From Paragonimus westermani (taxonomy: Eukaryota; Platyhelminthes; Trematoda; Plagiorchiida; Troglotrematidae), in NCBI GenBank assembly GCA_008508345.1, contig QNGE01001246.1:59832-123831 (forward strand): a stretch of 64,000 bases of DNA. Direction: 5' to 3'. A program made the position numbers and the translations under genes. The notes below the pieces were generated by a model. That model saw only the letters and a program-made list of their open reading frames with translations, was not told the DNA's origin and did no database searches. This document shows, piece after piece, positions 23,065 to 34,982 of the stretch (positions are counted from its first letter, which is position 1; every line of letters begins with the position of its first letter).

Positions 23065-26000
23065 AATTCACTCTGCCTATCCCACACTTTTGCTACACAG
23101 TGATCGTGAACTCTCACCTTTTGATCCAAACTTTCAGCAGTATTTTCCATTTATGCAAAATACGCTTCTCTACTGCACATGCATACAGGGCCAAAATGTC
23201 TAGTCCCAGAACATACCACGGATATGAAACTTTAATGAACAACTTATGACCACGGGTACAGAGCTGAACTGAGACAGGTGTATCACGCGGCCTCACTAAG
23301 TGGACTAACTTTCGTAACCCTTAAAACCAGGTGGTCCTCACTACCAGGTGTTTTTTGGGTACCAACTTACATGAGTCTGTATGTGATTGACATGCTAATG
23401 AAGCCAGTTCACGCACGCGTGCATGATTCTGTCTAACCTTAACACCTTCGAGATTTACCTCAATCTCCACACTCTAGTAGCCTGTCAGAAGTGACCCAGC
23501 GTGGCCATGGTCGTTAGTCAGCTGATGAAGCAAGCATCTTTGTAGTCAGATTTCCCGGTTGCATAGCTCAACTTCGTTCATATGTTCGTAACATAATGTG
23601 CTTATCATCCCAAAGTTAGCACAGCCCGTTTTAGGCTGGGGAGCATGAATACTAAGTCATATGAATAGCCTGCACTGAGGTTAATCGGAGTAGAATGTTG
23701 TGATATGTTAACATTTTGTTTGCTATTATCAATTACAAAAACAAAATAAGCAAATTTTGTACACATAACAAGCAGTGACTAGACACCCCTGCATACCCAC
23801 CAAGTTTTATGTAATCAGGGATACGACAACCTGGTAGGTTTTCTAAACCACTTTTACGCACACAACGGCAGCCGATAAATTCAGACAAGTCTTGCTTCGA
23901 AAAGTCCAGATTGTACAGCACCCTCTTGAATGAACTAACTGAGTCAACTGTTGTAAGGAGATGCTTTTGCAATGGATGACGATGGATTTCGAGCAACCAG
24001 TTCACTAGGTTATGTTTGTTGCACCATCACTTGTCTCAACCATTCGAAGATGCGTTCACTCAGTGTGACAGTTATCGATCTTTTCTACTTATCTAAACGT
24101 CACTGTCACTGCAAATGAACTAGCACAACATGGTAGGCAACAGTTTGACGAACTGCATTCGTTACAATGGAGAACCGGTACTCTTGTGGTCTGAGTAATA
24201 CGCAACTGAAAACCCGTATATGAAGGATAACGTCCGCTAGATGGTCTACTTTGAATCGCTACAACAGGAATTTATCCGCCTTTTGACCCGTTCAAATTGG
24301 TTTGTTGCCCTTTTTCACTCTATTATGAACACTAATGAATTCCTCCTGGTAGCCGTTTGTTAGTGAAGTTTTTCTCAGCTTCTTTTCCGCCCGTAGTTTA
24401 TCAGAGTTGCAGACGGGCTTGGTCTCTGAAACAAGGTTTTTGCCCAACCACGTTCGTACGCAACTGGAAGAAGACTGGAAAGCCGAAATTATTGACCAAC
24501 TCGTGTTGTTTGCGATGGACTGTACACTGTTTCATGCCGTCGATACTTCTAGTAATGAATAATCTAAAAAAGCTAAACTGATGTTTGTGTCATTTGTTCA
24601 GTAATGGTTTAGTTGATATTCGAGAACTGCCATTCTGCCATTAAGATGTCCGCTAGTTTTGGACCTAACGGACTAACCACACCAAAACTGTCGATCTGTC
24701 TGTACGCATGCCCTTTGAAATCAAAACGAGCATTTTCTGTGCACAACGCAAAAGCTCGAATATATATACATATATATATATGTATATATATACATCACAG
24801 CCCTGGCCAAAGGTAAAATCACATAAAAATCCAGCTCTCATGAAGAACGTTCGCAGAAATGAAATCACCGTCATTTTTGTGCTCACCGAAACACGTCTTA
24901 AGGTTTCAGTTAATCCAGAGATATCTTTCGTGGAATGTGGGTATAATACTTTGCTGATAGGCTGCAAAATTTCCACTAGTCAACGATCAACTCTATGGTA
25001 CGTCAAATTGTTCACGCACAAGATCGGGCGTGGACGTTCACTATCCATGTGTATTTTTGGAGTGCCTTTAGTTCGGTGTTTCCAAGCCGATCAGCTTCGG
25101 CTGCCTATGTCGAGTTCCATATACAAACCCATTCAATTACAATATCTGAATTTGCCTTGTGAGTTGTTTTGGTTACATATCGTTTTCAGTCGCTTGTCCT
25201 ACTTCAAACTTTCGCTATACACTTATATTTGGTCGTGATGGCAACATCAGAACATTTATCCGCTTCGAGGAATACCAATTATTGCACTTATCCTCGTTCT
25301 TTCACGACCCGATAGCGTTCGTGTTTCGGAGGGCACCGTTGGAAGATGAGGGTGGACGAAAAAGTGGTTGGAGATACCCACCCATTTTTCATGGGGCCAA
25401 CCTGCCTCAATGAATGATGCGGCCGACAATTCCTCCCACCAGTCACACATACAATCAATTTGAACTTGTATGTTTAGTTTATTGACATTATTGGCAGCAC
25501 TTTATACTTCAATCCAAGTGAAGGGGCATTTGGCTGTGTAGCTGCGAACTGAGTAGGCGGAAGACTGTGCATATGTTTGAAAACACCGCCGAAAGTTCTA
25601 CGACAAACAGACAGCGCAATATGTTCACTCAATTAGAAAACTCGACCTAGTTGTCTGTCAGCCATTACATGCGGTTCTTGTATTTTCTAAAATACTAACA
25701 TCTCGTAAGGAATTAGTCCTATCTGTAATCCGTACCATACAATAATTTTGTTGAACATACCATTTGCAAAGAATGCTGGGGTGGTTATCACTTAGTTGAT
25801 TCTGCTTCCTATCGCTGTTGTCCTTTTGAAACTCGGCGATACCCCGTCTGCCGAGTTGAACTGTTGTAAACTCATCTGTAAACGCGTCAGCCATTTTCAG
25901 AAAACTCAATGTAGTTCGTTGACCATGGCGGGCTTTTGGCAGTTACTAAAGTTTGGGACATACTTCCTGTGAAAGTGTCCTTGTGCGCTTGTGCTTTGTG

Positions 26001-26295
26001 TCGTGTTTATGCAAATCGTAGAATGTATTTTTTGAAGGCTGGATAGGTTGATGGTGGTGCATGAATGAGAATGTCCCTGATGATGAGTAGAAAGTAAGAA
26101 TATCTGGAGGAAAAGCGAAGCCCCTTTCTCTAACAACTATTAGTGGACGTTAGTGCTCAGCAGTGGCGTTGGTGGATTCCAGCGTGAACTGTTTGAGAAA
26201 TCCTGCCGGAGCAGTTGATCCCACGGGTCATTTGGTGGATACCATATGAGACAGTGGGACGGTGTGTAACAGATTCCACATGTGAAATTTCCGAG
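23065..26295. other. Unassigned sequence with an AT microsatellite
   Basis: No gene is recognised. A (TA)n-rich stretch with a near-palindromic arrangement runs from 24761 to 24794. The remaining open frames match no family I know. Confidence 0.5.
24761..24794. repeat. TA-rich palindromic microsatellite
   Basis: Alternating TATATACATATATATATATG... and its mirror produce an almost self-complementary stretch about 34 nt long. A similar but shorter one lies at 40341-40363. Confidence 0.85.
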
Positions 26296-26305
26296 CTCTT
26301 GGTGT

Positions 26306-26420
26306 GGCTTCGTAGCTCCGCCGGTGGAGCGCTTGCCACGCTGAGGCATACTGTGTCTGTCACAAGTTTGAATCCAGCCGAAGCCCTGACTTTTCATAAT
26401 TGGGTCTCACCTGAAATCAT
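26306..26420 (+). mobile_element. tRNA-derived SINE copy S1
   Basis: The head (26306-26385) folds partly like a tRNA. The outer 7 bp GGCTTCG/CGAAGCC pair perfectly, a GCTC...GAGC D-arm follows, then a TGCC/GGCA anticodon-arm-like stem, and a B-box AGTTTGAATCC. The T-arm does not pair and the loop lacks T33, so it is not a functional tRNA. The tail CTGACTTTTCATAATTGGGT matches the tails of copies at 38.9 kb and 60.0 kb, which shows that this is a dispersed family. Confidence 0.6.
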
Positions 26421-26424
26421 AAAT

Positions 26425-29400
26425 CTGCCACATTGCTTATTGGTAGTACGTTAGTTCGTCACGCAGTTGTCTCAGATAGTCGATAAAACTGTCATTTTGT
26501 CATCAACTGTGTGCTTTTTATGGCTTTATTGTAACTTCCACCAACATTTTTGGGACCTCTATAACCATCATTGATAACAAGATCACAATGGGTGTTTTAC
26601 ACTAACCACTGGAACACGATCACGTTTGCTCTGTACATGAACCCATGGCTACCGCGAGTGCAACAAACTGTACTTCCATTAAACCTAATTGACACCATTG
26701 TTCTACCAAACTGAAACAGATCTGTTAATGTTTGCCAACCTCAACCCTCCAACATTTCCAGTGTTACCCCTTCCATGGATGACCACATACTTTGTATGCA
26801 AAACGTTTGCCTAGCTTCGCGTCTTTTCTCCAGCATCAGAAAGATAAATAATGTACTTCTGTCATTTTGCTTCTAGGTTAAATGTCTTTGAGAGTAGAGT
26901 CCTTTTTTGGACATTTTGTACACCACTCACTTTGGTATTGTGATATATGCTTTGCCCATTTATTGCCTCTCAGCAGTGGTTGTGCGTGTGTAATTGACAG
27001 TTTTATTATTCTGTTAGTAAACAATTCGGTGAGCTTCCGGCAACGCCATAGTCGAATTCTGTTGAAAACACACCAACCCGAAAGATTAATCATTTTACGA
27101 CTCAACCACCGCGGTTGTCGTAGTAACCTTTAGATGTAGTCGTGAAATAGCGTTCCATGTGACTGACCATTACTCTACACTTCAGCGTCGCTTCATCCGG
27201 AACTACAAAACTATTGGTAGTTATGAGTTAGAAACAATATTTCAAGGATTCTGGGTTCAAAATATCGTTGGCGACGTGTATCAAGTCTGGGTAGCCATGT
27301 TTCACGAGGTACCCCCTCTAAATGCTACTCTTAAGGTTCCCCTTGATGCAGTCAAAATTGTTATAATCTCTGACAATTGTACAGACCGTCGGAAGTTGTA
27401 TACTAAATGTAAATTGTGAACCGGCTACTTTTTATTGCGTCATTCGCTGAAGAGTAAACAAGTTTCTTCGAAGTGTAAGGTTGAACTCGTTCTCGTATGA
27501 GGATGAGTTTGAATGATGAATGTCGATAAGAGTAGATGAACACACTTTGGCTACTCATTAGCAAACAGCTGTTAAGATTGTGATAAGTTAGTCACCACTC
27601 ATAGTTAACTAAACTTCGAACCTGTCTGGAGCGTTGTAAATTCGGTAATTGGGCCGTTTATTTAGTTGATGGGGAACGTTTCATTCGGAAGGCTTTTTTC
27701 TTCTTCAGCACACTTTGGAAAGACGTTTCAAGTTTGTTGCCTGCATCTTTTAAAAGACATTACTCTTGTTGAGAGGGATATAGCAAACAGCAGAAAGACG
27801 AGCTACAACGTCCGTCCACTGTCATATCCAGACAGACTGATTGAAATGAGGCTTTTCTTCACATATCATCATGCTAGAGATGAGACAATTTTGTTATACA
27901 AGATCATCGGTCAACCACACCATCCATTTACCACTCAAGGTCGTCACTTCTGTGGCAACTCACTATAGTCACATCAAGTGTGCTGCTTGACTTGCATACA
28001 GTGTTCATTCAGTCGCAGGTTATTCCAACTTGCAATATTTCACCGCAACCTGTCGTAACAATGTTAACAGTTAACGGCTTCAAAGGCAGACAATCGTTAA
28101 ACCTTGTTGCTCGTTTAAATAGCACAATTGTTGTAATCAGTCCAGTGGACAGAAATCGCTTTCCAGCTTTAGTCACCCAGTGCTTACTAAAAGTGCTTAC
28201 TACATGCTTCCCAGATTGTAATGGAGTTTATTCTGTGCTGCCTAATCACTCTCTCTCTTTATTCTCTGTTTTCTCACATTCATACGCTTACACCTGTTGT
28301 CAGTCTGTTTTACTGGCACAGGTGGACCCCCAATATATTCTTATTAATTTGAAAATGCGCCACATGTAGGTGAGAATTTTCGATTTCCTCTTATTTGTCA
28401 CCTTCAGTGTACATCACGACTCACAATTTTTATACATCTTTAAATTCTTGTAACTTGAAGCGAAAGCTTGTACGAAAGACATGTTAAACATTTCCTATTT
28501 TTTTGTCTCCCCTATAGTAGCACCAGCTCGTCTGATAGCGTCAATCAGGCAGAACCTAGGGGTGACTTTAGTACGGAGGATCAAGTCTACCATAAACCAT
28601 TTCATACTTATTCAGACTGGTAATTGGAAATGAACCTTGCTTACCCACCGACTAGCGACCGAGCATTTTTGTGTGCCAGCGCTATTTTCCACGTAGCATG
28701 TGGAGTTGTGTGCACGTGCACACTAATTCGATGTTTTAGCACTTCCAACTTGTACGAAGGCGTCTTAGTACATGACCTCATAAGCTTAGCCTAGCCTCAA
28801 TTACGGTAGACGAATTCAGCTTGCTAAGTTTTGTGAGGGCAACTCATACTGTGTCGAAAAGCCTTTCGATAAAAAAAGATCCTTACTGACCGATTAGCAC
28901 GTCCTATCGCCGTTCATGCACTCTCATTTATGGGCTGAAAGTCCAGTCTAAAACTCACTGGACAACCCATTTTGAGGTTCTGTGCACTCCTACACAGTTC
29001 TGTCTGGCTGACTTTTCCTCTCTTGGATAGTTCTTAGTCATTTCTCGCCCACGGGATTGAGTTCTCTCAGCGAAAATATAATCTGACTTATTGCTTGTTG
29101 CCTACCGACCACATCACACAACCGCGTTGAGGTGCTTCATCAAGTGCAAATATAATCACACATTCAACCAGGCCATCCGTCACAATCTCGCGAAGTGTCT
29201 TTATTTAGAATTTTGCCTTGTGTGATGACTACATGTTTTTCGGACTAGCAACGATTTGGTATGCAACTGTGTGTTCACATGTTAGCCTTTTCTCATAGTT
29301 CGATAACTTCAAATGGAAAATTATATACGACAGTGTTCGCGTCACTATCCTCTATAAGCAGTACCTTGGTGATATTTCGAGTTTTGCTACTTTAGATCAC

Positions 29401-32360
29401 CGGATTTTTGTACGCCCCCAAGATTAAGTTGCGCCACATCTTTACAGTGAGCTACAATTTTGAATCAAACGGCAGCCTGCCATATTTACACACTTGGAAC
29501 GCCTGTGCGTATAATTTGTTGTGAAGCAACTCGCAATATACAACACCTGTAATCTTAATTTTCTTGCCAACTGATCACAGAAATAGCCTAGTCTGTACCC
29601 AGTCCATTCACGTGGGCTGAGTCTGCAACAATAACGGTCTAAAGGAAGACGGGAATACCTTTGAGAGAACGTTTCTGGCAAACGGAAATTGCCAATGACC
29701 ACTGACGTTCATAGTATGATAAGAACACTCGTTAACAATAGAGTTATCCCCAGGAAGACATTCTGTCTTAACTTGTCACTCAAAGGAAACCCTGTAGAAT
29801 GCGGTGCACATTAGGGAGTATATATTACGCAGCTGAGTTGCACACGCTACTTTCACTCAGTCAAGTAAACTTTATAGTTAGAAGACGCAGCCCAACAAGT
29901 CATTTCTCTCAATACTTACCAGTTTATTTATTCCTGAGGTCATATTTACGTAGGCAGAATCAATAAATATATTTCGACACTTGGCTGAACGCTTTCTGAT
30001 GTGGTTGATTAACTCCCTGAAGTATCAGATTAGGCAAACACAACGCAAAGTGAGAAACTCGCACAGTACACCCGGTCAAAATAGCAACATGGTGATCCGG
30101 ATGATCCGTTCACCGTACAAGTACGTAAAACTAATCCGAATTTGTTCGAACTCATTGAGGCTGTGATTATCGGATAATATCGCTCTATCTAGCACCTGCA
30201 AAACTTGTGTATGTATGCCCTTTTGTCGTGAAGTTGACCGGCGGATTAGGATAAATCAACTCCTTCGCGTGTCATTCGGTAGTCTACTCGTGTTTAGTAT
30301 GTGGTTGATGAAATAAACCAGTGTTTGCGTATCACTTTATTCTTTTCTGCGTTGTGTTGGTCGAATTTGTGTTCGATTGATGTGAGAAACGATGCAAAAA
30401 TTAATGCACTCTTGCGAACGGGCAGAGTGTTTGTAGTCCTTGGCTCGAAAAAGACAAGTTTCTTATACCAGTGTGCTTCAGAGATGGAATCACTAATTAA
30501 TGTAGGTCCACATTTTTTCAGTTTTCCATCAGGACTGTCTGTTTAAACAATTCGGTTTCCAAATCTAACGGAACATGTTATTCAAGGAAAAGTTGCTACG
30601 ATTATCAGAAAGCTCAATCTCAAATGGTTTAGATGAGGAATAGATCATAGTTCTGTGGTGAAGAATTAGCCGACTTTAGTGAATGTTTAAAAGAACTGGT
30701 GGTCCATACTTTGAGTCCAGAAGAGCGCACACCGTTGAACACTGACAAGTATGCAACGTCTCGACAAAGCATACTAACCAATCTGGCTCTTCCCTAGAAT
30801 GACTGCAATAATGTTCTGAGGAAACTAATAGGGTATCTTGGTAGACGATCGAAATGAATGACTGAAAGTACGTTAACGTGCAGGATAAAGTTCCGAAGTG
30901 AACAGTTCTTTACCATTCACCTGCGCGGTACCAGTTTAAGACCCTACACTCAAAGATACCGAGTACATATTTACATGGCTGCCTTTCACTGTAGGTTAGA
31001 CAGGCCACCAGAGATACCCACTTTCCCTCAAAAAGCGCCGCTTCCAAAGAACGACTCCGTCCGGCCAAAATGAACAGAATTCTAGTTTTCCGGGCTTTTA
31101 TAAAATTGTCCGATTGTTGTTTAAAGAGCGTGATTAAGTCTTTGATCTACTCTTTCGTTGCGTCCTGGATCATTAATTTTACTTCACTCCCTGTGTTCCC
31201 AATCATTAAACTTGTCCCCACAAATGCTTCCCCTTGTTCGATGATTAAGCAAAAAAGCCGCCAATGCCTTATAGAAGGCTCTGCTGAACCTTTGGTTCTT
31301 CTTCAGCAGTATTCGGGTCACTTGGTCACTGGCCTCTTCAGCTGAATGCTTGGTAGTAACCCAGGGGTTCATCTGGCTTCAATTTCGCCGATTAGTTTTG
31401 ACATCGTGGAGAGCAGTTGATGAACCCACCAACGTGCCAAGATGAAGCTTGCTGATCTCCTTTGGATGTGAAGCAGATCATTGCTTCAAAATTAGGTTAA
31501 ATCTCTGGTGTTCATGCGTCGGGATGAGGCTCGGTCGAAACTAGACTGACACAAGCCCACCCTTAGCTGTTTTATGTGGCGTATTCTCATATCATGGAAA
31601 CAATTCATTTACAAAGGTATCCGGATTAACCAGCGTCCACGGAGTGGCGAAATGGATGACATTTTCCAGGATTTGTCCCAAGTTTTCAACTGATCAACTG
31701 CCTTACGGCTGTCTTGGTGTTGTGCACAGACGTTTGTAACTGATACTGTGGAACGGGGTTTTTATTTCTATATCACAAAACTGTGACCCGCTGCCAGGGC
31801 TCGATATTCATAGTAAGCCTTCACCGGTGATGCACTCTTGTATGGCTTAGGGAGAAAACTGCTTCTTCGGGAGTACTGACCAGGTACATTGTGAGCCACT
31901 TTGTGGAAAGACCAACTATGACCGAAGCTTAGTACCTGCTCAACAACGGTCCTCGATGGTCTACGTGCACTCTCTCTCGTGGCATGTAGCTTTCCGACTA
32001 TGGAGTTCGACACACCCCACTGGCAATGGCTTTTATTTTCTCAACTTATTTGGTTCACATGTTAATAATTTAACGCCGTCCTCTAATGAGAAGGTAGTAT
32101 AACCGGCCGATCCCCGCCACAGCAGATCTTCTTAGTGGATTAGAAGTTCATATCAGAGTTAATAAATGCTGGGTATTCCATCGTAACTTTGAGGGACTTA
32201 TTTCTACGGAGTGATGCCAACATAATCCAGTGACAGGCTTCCAGGGAGGTACATCAGTAATAACGCAAGCGATAGATCACCTGGGAATTTCCTTGCGTAA
32301 TTTGCTAGTGCAGTATGCAATCGTTGAAGCTTTATGTCCGTTTGACTAGGAAATCGACCT
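26425..32360. other. Unassigned non-coding sequence
   Basis: No gene or known repeat is recognised in about 5.9 kb. The longest frame, 27980-28369 (+), follows an acceptor-like ...TCAGTCGCAG at 28018 but matches no family I know. Confidence 0.5.
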
Positions 32361-32366
32361 ATTCTG

Positions 32367-32395
32367 ATTGTCAGTTTTTGTGAAAAACTGACAAT
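32367..32395. repeat. Perfect 13-bp hairpin near the 5' end of PLE copy P1
   Basis: The arms ATTGTCAGTTTTT and AAAAACTGACAAT are exact reverse complements, separated by GTG. The hairpin lies 13 nt before the inverted terminal arm of the PLE. Confidence 0.85.
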
Positions 32396-32408
32396 TAACA
32401 GTGTTACG

Positions 32409-32557
32409 AATAACTGTTTTCGACAGTTGTTTCCCAAGTTAGTACGATTACATAGGTTTCATCAGGAAGTCGCGAGATAAACGGGTTTGTCTTACGACGC
32501 CTTGATGAAATCTGTGTAATCGTATTGGCTGAGAAAGAACTGTCGAAAACAGTTGTT
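32409..32557. repeat. Inverted repeat at the 5' end of PLE copy P1
   Basis: Arm 32409-32466 and arm 32500-32557 are reverse complements with about ten differences, separated by 33 nt. Both include AACTGTTTTCGACAGTT or its complement and the TACGATTACA.A block. The right-hand arm is also the start of the direct repeat found at 34846-34967, so the structure is an inverted duplication of the PLE terminus. Confidence 0.8.
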
Positions 32558-32608
32558 GACCACATCGTCAGTTGTGATCTTATGAGAATTTTGCGACAGT
32601 TACGTGAA
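32489..32608 (+). repeat. 5' direct terminal repeat (pseudo-LTR) of PLE copy P1
   Basis: Begins GTCTTACGACGCCTTGATGA and continues with GTGTAATCGTATTGG, CTGAGAAAGAA, CGAAAACAGTTGTT and GATCTTATGAGAAT. The same blocks occur in the same order at 34846-34967. Confidence 0.8.
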
Positions 32609-34164
32609 TCCAAGGACCCACTGATCACCAGGCATCTTAACGGATATATTATCCTCAGCACCAGGTTTGTGGAGGTGTGTTTTGATCGAATCTCCGAGAG
32701 AATGAATCGAACCTAACGTTTAGCCGAAACTTTACTGGAATCAATCGCTCAGGTACCGCTTGGTCTATCGCATCGAAAGTGCACAGAAATCTTGGCCAAC
32801 GGCAAATTACAACAGATGGTTGAAAAGTGAATGAACGTTATGGCTTTGAGGTATACTTGGATAAAATGGCATCCAAACAGACGAAAAATTAGCAGTAAAA
32901 CCTTAAACGGGGACTGAGCATTGTGAAAACCCAGTCACAGTTCACAAGGAATTCGGAATGGTACTTCTGTAATTTGTCTAAGATCGTATTTGATAATACC
33001 TTGCTCGAAGTCTTATCGTTAGTACTTAAGTTTAGCTGCCCACGTTGTAAAGATGATCAGTTAAAGACTGAATTCCTGTCTGAGAATCTGTTCAATGAAA
33101 CGCACCACCTGGGTCCCTCATCTGATACCACTCTTCAGCGGTTTAATTCTGAGTTGATCAGTAGTCGTTACAAATGTCGTCAATCGATTGTACCTCATAA
33201 GAGTCCCATAACCCGAAAGCATCTGAGCACCCTGAGAGTCTTACGTACACTTGATGATATCCTACTCATCCAGCCAGATATTAGTGTTAGACATCAATAC
33301 ATGGGTTCGCTTGATGTCACTCCGTTATTCACAAATGTTCGGTCGGTGCAGACAATTCTTTTCGTGCGATCAGACAGAACAACCAGAAAGTAAAATACTT
33401 TCAAAATCAGACCTAACGGAACTACTTTTGCAGTTCACCCTTGATGTTCAGCTTGTGCTTAATAACGAGCTGTGTCGATCGTCAGATAGCAATGGGATCT
33501 TCTTCAGGTCCATTGTTGGCAGACGTATTTGTGGGCAAATCAGAATCCCAACTCCAGCAGTCTTCAATTGAACCACCACGGATGTGTAGACAATATCTGT
33601 TGTACAGCCATAAGGGGAGTTACTCATCCTTCAGGTTTTCAGTGCAGCAAACGCTTCACTTCAGAAGTGGAATCTAACAAGGTGTTCCATTTCTTAGATC
33701 TCAAATTGACCAGACGTCGAAAACGTACACTGAGTAGGTCGGAATATCTCTGAACTACACTGACAGGTCTATACACCGATTTCAACAGCTTCGTGCCCTT
33801 TAAGCGGAAGAGAAATCTAGCCCAATGCCTGGCAAACAGAACAAAAGATATTTGTTTAGATGACGCAGTAGAGAAAGAAATGAAAACTGATCGAAACCTA
33901 TTGAGGGAAAACGGTTATCCGGAGCAATCCCTCACCTTAAACAGGAAGGCCAAATTCCCTCATGATGTAATGCCCACAGCTGGAAAGAAAACCGTGCTAA
34001 CAAAACTTCCGTTTAAATGGCTCACTGCAGCAGATCAGTTAACCGGTGCATGTGCCGGTCAATTAGATGTACCTTTCCAGCGGCAACCTTAAGAATCTAG
34101 GTCACATCAATGCCGATGTTAAGACTGAGCCTAAAAAAAACAAGTTATTAGTCCACGATCAATC

Positions 34165-34673
34165 ACCGCTTGGGTACCCACTTTCATACTGCTGTTGTAC
34201 TGTAGAATACGTTGGTCGTACGACCAGGCGGTTGTCAAAAGGGATCAAGGAACATCATCCATTTGTAAGTTATCCGCACCAACTTCAGCAAGAATGAAGT
34301 CGAACAGTTTGGGCGTTGTGTTTAACATGTTATTGATAAACAGATTGAGAATAACACAACGTTAGGAGCAAGTTGATGAAAAGTAAGGTATTGCAACTTG
34401 CTCCTAACGTTGTTATTCTCAATTTGTTTATCAAGAACATCATCCAGATTAGATCGGAGCCGGTTGTAAATCGACTACTGGTGCCAATGTTGCATACCTA
34501 GCTGACAGCGACCATCGCACCGACTTCAACAAAACATTTGCGGTTGTCTACAGAGTTGCTAACATTAAACTTAAAACAGTCTATCAGCGCACTCTGGCGA
34601 TCGTCAAATCAATTGTAATCAGATTACACAACCGTAACCTGTGCTTTCAAAAGGAATATGTTCAGTTCTTGTA
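34165..34673 (+). pseudogene. GIY-YIG endonuclease region of PLE copy P1, interrupted by an insertion
   Basis: The domain begins SPLGYPLSYCCCTVEYVGRT and RRLSKGIKEHHP, then is interrupted by 173 nt (34262-34434). It resumes, after a repeated 12-nt flank, with ADSDHRTDFNKTFAVVYRVA and QRTLAIVKSIVIRLHNRNLC up to FQKEYVQFL and a stop near 34673. The extra 185 nt (insert plus duplicated flank) is not a multiple of three, so the domain is frame-shifted. Confidence 0.75.
34262..34434. mobile_element. 173-nt foldback insertion with 12-bp target-site duplication
   Basis: GAACATCATCCA occurs at 34250-34261 and again at 34435-34446, on either side of the insert. The first 71 nt match a separate locus at 46751-46820. 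The remainder is a long hairpin with arms 34333-34375 and 34394-34434, differing by one base and a 2-nt indel, and an 18-nt loop. Confidence 0.7.
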
Positions 34674-34845
34674 ACTTCCGTGACCACAGATCAGTTGCTG
34701 CCAGCCTAACCACACAAATATTCGACCCTGATAGTGCGACGTAACATCCAGTCAACATCCGGTCAGGGCCCAACCAATTATTGTGAGAAGTCTAGCAGTA
34801 GCTTTAACTTTCATTCGTTAACAGTCTCATCTTCTTTCGCGGTGT

Positions 34846-34967
34846 GTCTTATGACGCCTTGATGAAACCTATGTAAGTGTATTGGACTGAGAAAGAATGA
34901 GCGAAAACAGTTGTTCACCAGGTGATTTATTTTGATCTTATGGGAATCTTCCGACAGTTCCATGAAC
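34846..34967 (+). repeat. 3' direct terminal repeat (pseudo-LTR) of PLE copy P1
   Basis: Repeats the blocks of 32489-32608 in the same orientation, with scattered substitutions and small gaps. It lies about 170 nt after the stop codon of the endonuclease region. Confidence 0.8.
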
Positions 34968-34982
34968 TGATAATTAATAAAG

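Larger units (their letters stand above)
32409..34967 (+). mobile_element. Penelope-like element copy P1 with direct and inverted terminal repeats
   Basis: Three related about 58-120-nt arms frame the element: an inverted arm at 32409-32466, a direct arm at 32489-32608, and a second direct arm at 34846-34967. PLEs are known to carry such pseudo-LTRs in direct or inverted arrangement. Inside are an N-terminal block (LKFSCPRCKDDQL, LGPSSDTTLQRFNSEL, TRKHLSTLRVLRT; 33015-33280), RT motif A (MGSLDVTPLFTNV, near 33301-33339), motif B (IAMGSSSGPLLADVF, about 33487-33531) and a degenerate motif C, CVDN at 33583-33594. Next come FHFLDLKLTRR (near 33690), PFKRKRNLAQCLANR (near 33796-33840), and the GIY-YIG endonuclease (VEYVGRTTRRLSKGIKEH, 34204-34257) with its C-terminus at 34447-34673. 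About 170 residues between DKG and motif A are missing, and the frame shifts repeatedly. Confidence 0.85.

Noticed and set aside
24761..24794. Origin or promoter based on alternating TA
   Set aside because: A simple microsatellite with no other support.
26306..26385. Functional tRNA-Ser gene (anticodon GCT)
   Set aside because: The outer stem pairs well, but the T-arm does not form, T33 is replaced by C, and the flanks and tail are shared with other SINE copies.
32489..32608. Possible hammerhead ribozyme in the PLE P1 terminal repeat (TTGATGA ... TCGAAAAC)
   Set aside because: The first box reads TTGATGA rather than CUGAUGA, nothing between the boxes pairs as helix II, and no cleavage triplet sits correctly after a helix III. 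The CGAAA is the loop of a separate small hairpin.
34262..34435. Spliceosomal intron in PLE P1 (GTAAGT ... TCAAG)
   Set aside because: Splicing at the visible GTAAG and AAG would keep extra bases and not restore the reading frame. The 12-nt direct repeats at the edges and the hairpin fit an insertion better.
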